Assembly (NCBI RefSeq): GCF_904849725.1
Contig: NC_058519.1
Span: 537,610,316 to 537,674,315, forward strand
Length of the DNA stretch: 64,000 nucleotides
Direction: 5' to 3'
Source of the DNA: Hordeum vulgare subsp. vulgare
Lineage: Eukaryota; Streptophyta; Magnoliopsida; Poales; Poaceae
A program made the position numbers and the translations under genes. The notes beneath the pieces are model-generated. The model did not search any database. It was not told where the DNA came from and saw only the letters and a program-made list of their open reading frames with translations. Below, one piece after another: positions 34,828-46,292 of the stretch; the stretch's first letter is position 1, and each line of letters opens with the position of its first letter.

Positions 34828-35473
34828 TGATAACCCACAAGCATAGGGGATCGCAATAGCTTTCGAGGGTAGAGTATTCAACCCAAATTTGTTGATTCGA
34901 TACAAGGGGAAGCAAAAGAATATTCTCGAGTATTAGCAGTTGAGTTGTCAATTCAACTACACCTGAAAGACTTAGTATCTGCAGCAAAGTTTCAATAGCA
35001 AAGTAGTGTGGTAGCAACGGTAACAGTAGCAACAGTGACAGAAGTAGCGGTAATAGTAGCAGTAGTGACAGCAGTAGCAACAAAGTGACGTAGCAAGGAC
35101 GAGTAGCAAAAACTCGTAGGCATTGGATCGGTGATGGATAATTATGTCGGATGACATTCATCATGCAACAGTTATAACATGGGAGATATGTAACTAGCTC
35201 ATGTTCGTCAATGTAATGTAGGCATGTATTCCGTATATAGTCATACGTGCTTATGGAAAAGAACTTGCATGACATCTATTGTCCATCCCTCCCATGGCAG
35301 CGGGGTCTTAATGGAAACTATGGGATATTAAGGTTCTCCTTTTAATAGAGAACCGGAACAAAGCATTAGCACTTAGTGAATACGTGAACTCCTCATACTA
35401 TGGTCATCCCCGGGAGTGGTTCCGGCTATTGTCACTCCGGGGTTGCCGGGTCATAACACATAGTAGGTTACTA
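34828..35473 (-). repeat. Element E 5' LTR, 3' part
   Basis: Ends (minus strand) GGGTTATCA at 34828. It includes an imperfect GTAGCA/GTAACA/GTGACA tandem tract at about 35008-35100. Interrupted at 35473 by element G. Confidence 0.82.
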
Positions 35474-37025
35474 TGATACGTCTCCAACGTATCTATAATT
35501 TTTTATGGTTTCATGCTATTATCATGTCAAACTTTGGATGTTTTGCATGCCTTTTATTTATTTTTTGGGACTAACTTATTAACTCAGTGCCAAGTGCCAG
35601 TTCCTGTTTTTTCCATGTTTTTGACCCCTTTCAGAGGAGATTTTGAAACGGAGTCCAAACGGAAGAAAATCCCCAAAAAGATTTTTTCTGGAACGGAAGA
35701 AGATCAGGGAACTTGGGAGCCCAGGCAGGGGAGCCCCAGGGGCCCCACAAGCCCCCACCCCGTAGCCAGGGGGGAGGCCGCGCCATCCAGGCTTGTGGGC
35801 CCCCTGAGCGTCCCCTGACCTAGGGGTTGCGCCTATATATTCTCTAAAAATCCCAAAAAAATCAAGAGATCATCGAAAGTACTTTTCCGCCGCCGCAAGC
35901 TTCTGTCTCCGCAAGATCCCATCTGGGGCACGTTCTGGTGCCCTACCGGAGGGGGGATTCGGACACGGAGGGCTTCTCCATCAATACCATGACCTCTCCG
36001 ATGATGCGTGAGTAGTTCACCATAGACCTGCGGGTCCATAGCTAGTAACTAGATGGCTTCTTCTCTCTCTTGGATCTTCAATACAAAGTTCCCCATGATC
36101 TTCATGGAGATCTATCCGATGTAATCTTCTTTTGCGGTGTGTGTGTCGAGATCCGATGAATTGTGGATTTATGATTAGATTATCTATGAATCTTATTTGA
36201 GTTTCTTCTAATCTCTCTTATGCATGATTTTATATCATTGTAATTCTCTTCGAATTGTGGGTTTTATATGTCCAACTAGATCTATGATTCTTGCAATGGG
36301 AGAAGTGCTTGGTTTTGGGTTCATACCGTGCGGTGACCTCACCCAGTGATAGAAGGGGTAGCGAGGCACGCATCGTGTTGTTGGCATCAAGGGTAAAAAG
36401 ATGGGGTTTTCATCATTGGTTTGAGATTATCCCTCTACATCATGTCATCTTGCTTAAAGCGTTACTCTGTTCGTCATGAACTCAATACACTAGATGCATG
36501 CTGGATTGCGGTTGATGTGTGGATTAGTAGTAGTAGATGTAGAAAGTATTGGTGTACTTGTCTCGGACGTGATGCCTATATGTATGATCATTGCCTTAGA
36601 TATCATCATGACTTTGCGCGGTTCTATCAATTGCTCGATAGTAATTTGTTCACCCACCGTAATACTTGCTATTTTGAGAGAAGCCTCTAGTGAACACTAT
36701 GGCCCCCAGGGTCTACTCCACACCATATTTTCAGCCTTACACTTTTTACTTCGTTGCACTTTTCGCCTTGAGATCTTACTTTGCAAACAATCTTGAAGGG
36801 ATTGACAACCCCTTTGAAGCGTTGGGTGCAAGCTTGTTTGTGTTTGCGCAGGTACTCTGGACTTGACGAGACCCTCCTTCTGGATCGATACCTTGGTTCT
36901 CAAACTGAGAGAAATACTTACTGCTCCTGTGCTCCATCACCCTTTCCTCTTCAAGGGAAAAACCAACACAAGCCCATCCTCTGTCAACGTGTCAATTTTT
37001 GGCGCTGTTGTCTGTGGGATAGTAG
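35474..37025 (+). repeat. Element G: single Athila-type LTR inserted in the element E LTR
   Basis: Begins TGATACGTCTCCAACG at 35474 and is similar along its length to the element A LTR (TATA at 35834-35840; the AGAAGTGCTTGG region at 36300). It ends in a PBS-like GGCGCTGTTGTCTG sequence and GATAGTAGC, close to 37025. No internal region or second LTR is present, so it is a solo or truncated LTR. Flanks are TACTA on the left and roughly CTACA on the right, so a target duplication is uncertain and the right edge is accurate only to about ten bases. Confidence 0.75.
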
Positions 37026-37786
37026 CCTACAACTTGCAAGATAGGATCAAGAACACACATATATTGATGAAAACATAATAGGTTCAGAGGTGAAAGCATG
37101 GCACTCAGGCCCTACTGACAAGCATTAAGCGTAGCAAAGTAGTAGCAACATCAATCTCAGAACATAGTGGATACTAGGGATCAATTTCCGTCAAAACTAA
37201 CTCGATTACATGATAGATCTCATCCAACCCATCACCATCCAGCAAGACTACGATGAGATTACTCACGAACGGTGAAGAGCATCATGGAATTGGCGATGAA
37301 GGATGGTTGGTGATGACGAAGGTGTCGATTGCCCCTCCCCAGAGCCCAGAACGGACTCCAGATCTACCCTCCAGAGGAAGAACAGGTGGTGGCGGCGGCT
37401 CCGTATCATAAAATGCGATGAACTCTTCTCCTTGATTTTTTCCAATCGAAAGAGAATATATAGAGCTAGAATTGGAGGCGGCGGAGCCCCGAGGGGCTCA
37501 CAAGCGTGCTAGGCCCGACCAGGGGGGGTCGGGCCTGGTGGGCTTGTGAGCTCCTCGCTCCGTCCCTCCAGGTGATTCTCGCACCAGTATTTTTTATATA
37601 TTCCACAAAAAATCCTCATAAATTTCCAGGTCATTCCGAGAACTTTTATTTCTGCGCAAAAACAACACCATGGCAATTCTGCTGAAAACAACGTTAGTTC
37701 GAGTTAGTTCCATTCAAATCATGCAAATTAGAGACCAAAACAAGGGCAAAAGAGTTTGGAAAAGTAGATACGATGGAGACGTATCA
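37026..37786 (-). repeat. Element E 5' LTR, 5' part
   Basis: Starts (minus strand) TGATACGTCTCC at 37786. A TATA-like sequence on the minus strand at 37455-37462 is a plausible promoter. A GC-rich stretch follows on the sense strand (about 37480-37560). Confidence 0.82.
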
Positions 37787-39929
37787 AGGGTCCATATTGC
37801 GATGGCACTAATTTTGGTAGTTGGAAGCATAAGATGAAAATGCATATTCTTGGTCATAATCCTAGCGTTTGGGTTGTTATTCGTGTTGATGTGCAAGGTG
37901 ATTTCTTTGGAGAAATAAGATAACTGAATCGTGATGCCACGGCGGAAAAATTGAAGATGCTGCAATTCAATGCTCAAGCCTATGAGATCCTATTCAACTG
38001 CTCGTGCCCCGAGGATTTCAACAAAATCAGTCACCTTGAGAATGCAAAGGAAATTTGGGATACTTTGATTGATATGCACGAAGGTACCGATTCTGTCAGA
38101 GAATCTAAGTTGGATGTGCTTCAAAGTAAACTTGACAAGTTCAAGATGAAGGACGGTGAAGGAGTCGCTGATATGTATTCTAGGCTAGCTCTCATCACAA
38201 ATGATATTGCTGGCTTAGGAAGCGAAGAGATGATCGACAAATTCATCACCATGAATATACTTAGAGCTTTGGACGGAAGATACGACACCGTGTACACATT
38301 AATCCAAATGATGCCCAACTACAACGTTCTCAAGCCTACTGAAGTCATTGGAAGGATTGTTGCTCATGAAATGTCTCTCAAAGACAAAGATGAGTTGCAC
38401 AACAACTCGAGCGGTGCTTACAAAGCTTCAATCGATGCTCCCACTACTTCAAGTGACAACCTTGTTACCAATGAAGAGATCGGCCTCATGGTCAGAAAAT
38501 TCAACAAGTTCCACAAGAGTAGAGGCAAAGAGAGAAGCTCAAGCTCAAGATATGATGAGAAGCATTCGTCTAGTCGTGATCGAAACTGCTACAACTCTGT
38601 AAAGCCCGGGCATTTTCCAATGAGTTCTCGGCTCCCCACAAACAAAGAGAAGAGTCACCTAGAAGACGAAGCTCAAGAGATGAGTTACCTTGCAGAGAGA
38701 GAAGGAGTAGAGAAGATCATTATAAATGAAGACACTCCTGGAGAGGCACAAAATCGGAGAAGAAGAACAAGTACATCAAGAGCAGTTCCAGAAGAAAACA
38801 TCAAGCTCATGTTGGTGAATGGGTTTCTGGCTCCGAGTCTGACAACCACCCCGAGAGAAGTTACCACTCCAACTCTGACTACAGTCAAGATGACGGTGTT
38901 GCCGGCATTGCACTTGTTTCCTCCAACTCCTACGACTTATTTGATTCACCAAATGAAGGGATTGGAAACTGCTTCATGGCAAAAGGCCCCAATGTATCAC
39001 ACCCCGAGTATTTTGACTTTGATAGTGATAAGGATGACTTGTTAGGGGAAGATGACTTGGTCTTTGATAAGACTAGTGATAACATTGAAAATGAACTTGA
39101 TAATTATAATGCTAGTCAAGAGAAATTTAATGATGATGATAAGAAAGAGATTGAACAACTAACTAAAGAATTAAACACTCTTAAGTTAGCTCATGAAACT
39201 ACTGTAGAAGATCATAGAGAGTTTGCAAGAACTCATGAGAATCTATGCTTTGAGAAGCTAAATTTAGAGCAAGAGCATGAGTTCCTAAAAGCAATCAATG
39301 ATGATCTTCGAAAGAAGAGTTCCTCCTATCTAGCCAAACGATTACTCTTGTCTACTTCTGTTCCACAAGTTAAACCTAAGAACACTAGTAACAAAGGCAA
39401 GAAAGTTTCTTCATCTAGTAACAACAATGCTAAAGCTAAATCAAATGATGTTGTTGCTAGTAGCTCTCTTGATTTCACTAATGATTCTCTTAGCCAAGTT
39501 ACACTTGAGCAAGAAAATGATTTATTGAAAGGGATTATAGAGAGAGGTGTCTTCGAGAGTCTTGATGGAAGTAAGCAATTTGAGGAAATTGTGCACAAGC
39601 AAGGAGGACATCGAAAGAAGCAAGGTGTTGGCTACTTCAACGTCAGCGGAGATGTTTGGGAAGAAGGTACATATGACATTCCCAAGTTTGTTCCTCAAGA
39701 GGAGAAGTATCCTACTCCTTCTAAGGGAACAAGCTCACAATATGGCCTTCTACCACAAGACCACAAGGGCAAGGGAAAACTTCAAGAGGATATTGACTCA
39801 TTTGAAGAAGAATCCCAAGCCAAGGTTGAGTGGGTTCCTAAGGACACTTCTAGCACTACCTCATCTAGTGCTACCACAACTCCAAGGATCTCCATCAAGG
39901 TGATGTGGGTCCAGAAGAGGAATAACTAG
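37787..39929 (+). pseudogene. gag: Element F copia-type gag with coiled-coil extension, broken
   Basis: The visible part begins inside gag (about KMKMHILGHNPSVWVV). A stop at about 37921, then an open frame from 37951 with LFNCSCPEDFNKISHLENAK and VLQSKLDKFKMKDGE, typical of the UBN2-type gag of copia elements. The knuckle region reads CYNSVKPGHF, with two of its Cys lost. A frameshift near 38700 moves the frame, which then stays open to 39929 with an acidic stretch, a predicted coiled coil (EIEQLTKELNTLK and following), Ser/Lys-rich linkers and a proline-containing tail. Gag packages element RNA; this copy is inactive. Confidence 0.78.
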
Positions 39930-41661
39930 AAAGTTCTTGAGGGGTGACTCCGCCAATGAAATTCACTCATTAATTTTGGCAAGAACTATATGCAATCAAC
40001 CTCAACCATATGCATTAGTACAAGGAGTCACACATTCCCTCAAAGGTGAGCAAGGGACAAGGTAATTAATGCATATTTGGACATCACCTCCCATGTACTT
40101 CACTCCATGTCCATAGATATCCTTGCATTTGTTCTTTTTGCTTTGGGACTAACCCATGTAGGTGAAAAGAGTAAGAAACAACAAGGATTGCTCCCAATTC
40201 AAGATAAACTTCATCAACAATGAGCATCCACCACTACTTCACCTACTTGAAGTTTTCTACGACAAAACCCAAGGTTAGTTGATCCCTCTTAGGGGGGATG
40301 TCACATCTAGGGGGAGCTTTACTCTAAGACTTGAGTACAAGTGTCTCCTAAATGATGTGAACACATTAATGCATTATGTAAAAGTGGTAACCCCACTTGT
40401 GCTTAATCGATGAGTATGACCTATGATCAAGTATTATTACTTGACTCCTAAGTCAATGTACTCATATATAGATGACTTCGTCATCGCCAAAGTGCTTGAT
40501 AGATGCTAGGATGTTTGTGCATGTTCACCATGATTTCGTTTGACATCTTATTGTGTGAGCATGTTGGTCTGCATATCTCTTCCCATTCGAGGACATTTAA
40601 TTGTTGCTATTTGGCCTTTGATTTATCTTTTGCCAATTTGATGGACAAGAATGCCCAAGACCCTTATCTACCTATCTATGGTTTCTCGTCTCAAATTATA
40701 TTCATGCTACATCACAAAACTTGAACAAGCACTTCTCGATCCCTCTGTGTAAGGAGCACTCGGAGTTCCGTGTCGACAAGGGTTGCTTTCGAAATCCTCT
40801 TTGTGAATCTCGGTGTAACCAACCCCAAATTCTCGGTTGCACCGATTCTCAAAGTTGATCTAGGTTTTAATCTCAGTACCACCGATAACATAATATTGGC
40901 TTCACCGAGTTTCCCTGTCAACGGACAGCAATGGAACTCGGTGGCATAGAAATTTTAGTATCGGTGACACCGACGGTGAGGGGTACTTATACCGCAGACC
41001 CGGTGTTTTGAAATACAATCTTCAAACCTCGTGCTCCCCAATCCCAAACTACTGCACCTAGACCCCTTGGTCATCACCTTGCTTCCCCGTGCATCTTTGT
41101 TGCTGGGATCCTCATCGTCACCGGAAATCATCACCGTCGTCGTCGCTGTAGTCAGACCGCCACCAAGTCAGGGTACGGTTCCGATCTTCTTTTGCGCTCT
41201 CTTACTTAATTCTCGTGCATTAGTAATTTTTGTCTATAAGCCACTGTATGCAAACCCTCTTACTCCACCAGAAGTACCTGTATATTAGCAAGCGAAAAAT
41301 ACTTAGGGTTAGCCGTCCGCAGAATGCATCTCGGTGCCACCGAGTTGTAAAAATCGGTTCTACCGATCTTGTTTATAGGTTTCTTGAGAATGGTCTCGGT
41401 GAGACAAAGTTGTCACTTTCAGTTTCACCAAAGTGATTTCTAAGTTTCTGTGAAGAAGATCATTTGTCTCGGAGAATCCGAAAATTCAGACTCGGTGCTA
41501 CCAAAATTTATTCTCCACAAAGCTAACACTAACAATTTCTTTGTTCAAATTTTCAAAAAAAACACTTCTATAATTTTGTGATGCTTATCTTTTCAAGCTC
41601 TTCCATATCTTATCATAGGGTTAGCCAGTTTGTGTGTCAGCTTGTCAGCTTGGATTACAAG
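39930..41661 (+). other. Element F spacer between gag and ORF2
   Basis: No supported ORF. It contains a polypurine-like TAGGGGGAGC (40318-40327). From about 40800 to 41500 it has repeated short palindromes of the TCGGTGNCACCGA type (for example 40961-40973, 41330-41344) and ATCGGTTCTACCGAT (41353-41367), shared in style with the 3' LTR. It may be an old LTR or promoter remnant driving ORF2; this is inference. Confidence 0.55.
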
Positions 41662-43698
41662 ATGTCAGGTTTTGATGACAATCAGAACAACTTCAGTGAG
41701 CCCCATGCTAAGTCTGATTCAGGCACTAGTCCTGAGAGGACCCCTTCTGATCCAGGTACCCCCAGCTCCCATGGCATGCCCAATATAGCCACCAGGTCCA
41801 CGAAGAAGCTCAATTCTGATGAAGAAGATTCTAATTTTGTTCCTGAAGTTCCTGCTCCCGAGAAGCAGAAAGAGAAGTCTGCAGTCAGGAAGACTATAAG
41901 GAAGGAGTATGCTACACCATTTGGAACTAAGAAGCCAGGAGTGAAGAGAGCCCGGAAGAGGTGATTCATGTTGTTGGAAGACAAACCTCCATGTATGAAG
42001 ATCCAACATAAACTGTTACTGCTGCTCAAGAAGGGGAAGAAAAAATACCACGTGAGGCCCCTCCTCCAAAGAAGAAGAAGCTTATGGCAGATGTTATGAA
42101 GCCTTGTGCCCCAAAGCCTTCAGCTCCTAAGAAGCCTACAGCTCCCAAGAGGACTACAAAGGACATACCTGCAACTGCTAAAGAGAAAGGCACTGCTTCC
42201 AGAGCCTTTGCTGCAGAGGAAGAAGATGAGGATGCACCTATTCTCATGAAGATAAGACCTCATTTGCCACTTCACAACGAGGCTCATCCAATTGCTGAAG
42301 ACATGAAGAAGAGAAGAGATGCAAGGTTGAGGAAGTGGAGAGATATTGATCCCTATGCTGTTAGGAGAAGAACTGTTGTTGATCCCCGGTTTCACACAAG
42401 GGAACAACAAGACTTCTATGAGACAGTTCTGTTTGACAATAGTCCGGTAGTTAGTGACGTGAGATATGTCGACTGGGAATACATCAAAGCGAATGAAGAT
42501 TTCTTTCCCCATGTGAGAGAAAACTTCAATCTTGTTGACATTGAAGAGTTTGTTGGAAGAGAGATGAGTGCATGGAATTATGATATGATTATGAAATTAT
42601 ACTCACGAGTTAACTTTATGCAGATGGCACAATTGTCTCATGACTGATGGTCATAGATATGAAGCGACAATTGAAGAATGGGCTACTATAATTGGTGCTT
42701 CAAAGTCACGAGCAGAGGACTTGGATGTGTATTAAGAACCTAAGAAGAATCACAACTCCATGGATCATATGTACAAGCCAGTGCCCAATGACTATCTGTC
42801 GTCTCACAAGCTTGGCTCTATCTATTTCTTGCAAGCAGGAACAACCATTAGCAACACTATCTTGAGGCATACCCTGATGCCCAAATCAGGTGATGACAAA
42901 ATGATTAGAAGCTATTCCATCAATAAGATGCATCATTTAGACACCCACACTCGCTTCAAGGTTATGGATTTGATTGCTGAGACTGTCAGGAGAACTTCTG
43001 CAGACCAGAAGAGACCATGCAGATATGCACCATACATTCAGATGCTCATCAATGCCAAGATTGGCAAGCATGCATATCATCTTGATCATCCTCATTTGCC
43101 ACTCCAGCCACAATTTGAGGATAATATAATTGTGATGGATGACACTCATCCCAACTCAACTAGAACTAGAGAGGCTGCAGAGGCAGCATCTACAGAGGCT
43201 GCTAGGAATGCTCCAGCTCCACCACCCTAGCTCAAAACCAAAGATGAATAGATGTCCTTCTTGGTCAGCACCATCCGAGGGATGGAGAAGAATATTTCAG
43301 AGATTTTGGTAATCCAAAAGAGCCTAGAGAGGATCGAGGAGACAGAATTCCATGACCTGCATGTGAAGGTAATGGAGTTGACCACCATTGTTGAGTAGCT
43401 TCAGCATGAAGTTGATTCAGTGAAGATTCCATGCTGAGATGATGAAGATGATGATGATGATAATGATGATGATTCGCCTCTTTGTACTACCACACGGTTC
43501 ACGACCCAGACCAGGTCATCAGTTGTGCCAGTACCAAAAGATAAACCGTCTTCATCAACTCAAGCTTCAGCTCCTGCTCTAGCACCTCGAGTGTCTACCC
43601 CTCCAGCTCGTGCTCCAGCAACATCTACCGAAGCCATCGTTGATGCTCTCTTGTCTACTGCAACTTTTGCTACCGGAGAAGATCGTGCACAGAGATAA
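41662..43698 (+). pseudogene. Element F ORF2: uncharacterised transposon-associated protein, broken
   Basis: A coding remnant starting MSGFDDNQNN at 41662. Segments in order: a Ser/Pro/acidic N-terminus to 41964; after a frameshift, a Lys/Pro-rich stretch (APKKPTAPKRTTKD) and a folded domain (FHTREQQDFYETVLF, FNLVDIEEFVGREMSAWNYD) to 42647; after another shift and TAA (near 42734), a second domain (YKPVPNDYLSSHKLGS, ILRHTLMPKSGDDKMI) to 43230; then a Glu/Asp-rich tail with more stops, a GAT-repeat-coded acidic run (about 43438-43472) and an Ala/Pro/Thr-rich end. It resembles plant-transposon ORF1-type proteins of unknown function. No membrane segment is evident, so an envelope role is not supported. 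Confidence 0.6.
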
Positions 43699-44197
43699 GC
43701 TTAGACTAGACCTTTGAACCTTTTTTGGTACTTGTTGCCGAAGGGGGACAAGTGTATACATCATAGGGCTTCGAGAGAGGGAGAGCTTTTGACTTTATTT
43801 GCTCTCGTTTGGTTCTCAAAACAACTTTTGGTCTTTTCGATGACATTATTAGTTTAGATGTGTGTTTGATCATTCGCTTTGATTGTTTTATGCTACCACG
43901 TTATTACCTTTGAGCTATTTACATCATGATCATTCACTTGTTTGTTGGTGCTACGTGCATTGATTTTCATTCTTATCATTTATGCGCACCACCAAGTTGT
44001 ATGTGACATGGAAGAGTAACCCATGATCCTAATTGATTGTGCATTTGCATTCAAATGCACATTTAAAACAATGCACAAATTTAGGGGGAGCTCTTGCTTT
44101 TCACATACCTCGCAAAGCGTCGATGCTAATCATTGATTATATTTTTTGTTGAAGCTTTGATCTATATGTTGTCATCAATTACCAACAAGGGGGAGAT
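43699..44197 (+). other. Element F 3' untranslated region with two polypurine-like tracts
   Basis: Non-coding. TAGGGGGAGCTC is at about 44092-44103 and the LTR-proximal tract AAGGGGGAGA at 44187-44196. A small inverted repeat (TGCATTTG...CAAATGCA) is at about 44040-44059. Confidence 0.65.
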
Positions 44198-45701
44198 TGA
44201 AAGCACAATTGCTCCCTAAGGTGGTTTTGGTAATTAATCACAACATAAGCATCATTGGACTAATGAATTTATCCAAGTACATTTCAGAAAAGTTCAACGG
44301 TGCTTTGTCAATAGGATTGTGTGCAGATGCCCCTTTGATGCAAGGAAGGAATAGGATTGGCTAAAGCTTCAAGCAAGAAGACTCTTCATTTTACACTTTG
44401 TCAGAAATCACTTTGAGTCCATAGGAAAGCCAATACTATTAAAAGGGGATGAGGTATTATGATGAATTGGTTGCTCAAGTGCTTAGAGATAGCCACAAAA
44501 AATACTCAACCACTTTCCCACAAAATTTATCTGTCCCAAGCCAAATATGCAAAATCGGTGCCACCAACATTTCCCACTCGACTATACCGATTTTACACTT
44601 AGACAAATCTGATGCAATCCCACCATCTCGATACAACTAACATTCCTATCGGTGCCACCGAGATTGGGTGACCAACATTCTGTTGAGATAATTTCTAGTT
44701 TCAGAATTTCCGAGTTTGGAGTCGGCCTCACCAAGTTTGGGAACGAGTCTAGGTCATCGTATTGTTACCATCGAGATTCCTATATCGATCTCACCGAGAA
44801 TTAAAAGTTGCCACATTTAGTGCAACTCGGTACCAGCGAGATTAAAATTTCGGTGTCACCGAGTTGGGCAATAATGTTGTAACGGTTGGATTCTGGGGGA
44901 TTCCTATATATACCCATTCACCTACCTCTCGTTCGAAGAGGAAGCACTCAGAACACACTTAAACTTGCCAGATCCATTTTTATGAGAGAGAGCCACCTAC
45001 TCATGTGTTGAGATCAAGAGATTCCATTCCAACCATTTGAACCTTGATTTCTAGCCTCCCCAAGTTGCTTTCCACAAGATCAATCTCTCCTACCCCTGCC
45101 AAATCAGAGAGAGGGTGATTGAGTGTTGAGGAGACTATCTTTAGAAGCACAAGAGCAAGGAGTTCATCGTTCTACCACATCTATTGTCTATTGGAGGGTC
45201 GTGCCTCCTAGATTAGTTAGATGTCGCTTGGGAGCCTCCTACTTCGTGCTGTGGAGTTAAACCAAGATGTTTGTAAGGGCAAGGAGATCGCCTACTTCGT
45301 GAAGATCTACCATGAGTGAGGCTAGTCTTGTATGGACGGAAGCCATGGTGGAATAGACAAGGCCACTTCTTCGTGGACCCCTTGTGGGTGGAGCCCTCCA
45401 TGGACTCTCGCAGTCGTTACCCTCCATTTGTTGAAGTCTCCACTAACATGGACGTACGATAGCGCCACCTATCGGAACCATGCCAAAATTGCCGTGTCAA
45501 CCTTTGCATTTGATCTCCCTACCTTACCCTCTATTTACACTTGCATGTTTTACTTTCCGCTGTAATACTCTTAAATATGTATGTCTACGGTGTACTTGAC
45601 TAGTCATAGTTGCTAAAACTGGCCCACACTAAAAATTGGGGAAAGGCTAAGTTTTATCTTGTCAAGTAGTCTAATCACCCCCCTCTCTAGACATACTTTC
45701 G
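44198..45701 (+). repeat. Element F 3' LTR (about 1.5 kb)
   Basis: Starts TGAAAGCACAATTGC right after the polypurine tract. It probably ends near ACTTTCG at 45701, where CTTTCA would be the perfect inverse of TGAAAG. A TATA box TATATATA lies at 44905-44912. Palindromes TCGGTGCCACCGAG (44649-44662) and TCGGTGTCACCGAG (44850-44863), with several decayed copies, are scattered through its first half. The right edge is inferred; no second LTR is available for comparison. Confidence 0.68.
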
Positions 45702-46292
45702 TTTCTACAACCGGCCGCCACCCCCAGTCGCAGTAGCCAGCCTCCAGTGGCATTGAAGCCGACCCCGGCACGCAAGGCAAGGCAACAGGGTCGCGCCCAG
45801 CTCCAAGCCATGCACCACCGGTGTTCATTCATCAGAGGTCGCCGCTCGAGTTCTGGCAAGGCAAGCGCGAGAGAAGACAGCCCCGCCGCCGCCAACGCCG
45901 CGCGGCTTTGCCCGATGGCGCCTTGTGGCAGCGGCGAGGGAAGGGAGGAGGCGGGAGGGAGCCGGCCATGGCAGCACGCAAAGTCTGCCCGAGCCGCTCC
46001 TGGGAGTGTGACGCGGGGGGAGGGAGGGATATTTCGTACCCTAATCGACTCCATCCATTTATTTTGCATTCTACTTCTATCACTATTTGGATGTCCACTG
46101 TAGGGCGTTGCGGTGACGGCACGGTTGCACCACCCCTCGACGCAGGCGGCTCAAGAACATGCATGTGGGTGGGGGTGTTCAAGCACCGTCCATGTCTAGT
46201 TTTGGTGTAGGGAGGTCAAGGTCCTCGTGTCGCAGCTCCAGTTCATCGCCACGAGTGTCTAACTCGTCTTCGAACATGGGTTCATCATCCAT
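45702..46292 (-). other. Unassigned GC-rich segment between elements F and D
   Basis: About 590 bases not matching any element here. It is GC-rich to about 46020, with open frames on both strands that look compositional. On the minus strand an ATG at 46292 opens a short acidic frame (MDDEPMFEDELDTRGDELEL...) of about 38 codons to a TGA near 46177. The element D LTR begins exactly upstream of that ATG. It could be a fragment of a host gene or of another transposon; I do not recognise it. Confidence 0.4.

Larger units (their letters stand above)
31686..37786 (-). mobile_element. Element E: Athila-lineage gypsy, 5' LTR and gag part
   Basis: A minus-strand element with a 5' LTR (37786-34828, interrupted by element G), a tRNA-Asp-type PBS, and a gag-protease ORF ending at 32016. 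It is interrupted at 31685/31686 by element A, so its 3' half lies left of the window. Its right end TGATACGTCTCC (minus) borders element F gag at 37787. Whether it encodes pol cannot be seen here. Confidence 0.85.
37787..45701 (+). mobile_element. Element F: copia-type gag element with an uncharacterised second ORF
   Basis: A plus-strand element entered at its gag by element E; its 5' LTR lies outside the window. Visible parts: copia-type gag (to 39929), a long spacer, a second coding region in the place where SIRE-type copia elements carry an env-like ORF (41662 to about 43698), three GGGGGAG polypurine-like tracts, and a 3' LTR of about 1.5 kb. No protease, integrase or RT lies between gag and ORF2, so it looks non-autonomous or internally deleted. 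Family unnamed. Confidence 0.7.

Noticed and set aside
41662..43698. Envelope gene reading for element F ORF2
   Set aside because: No signal peptide or membrane helix is visible in any of its frames.
45747..46210. Overlapping plus- and minus-strand ORFs in the unassigned segment
   Set aside because: Open on several frames at once, low complexity, no domain; kept only as an unassigned region.
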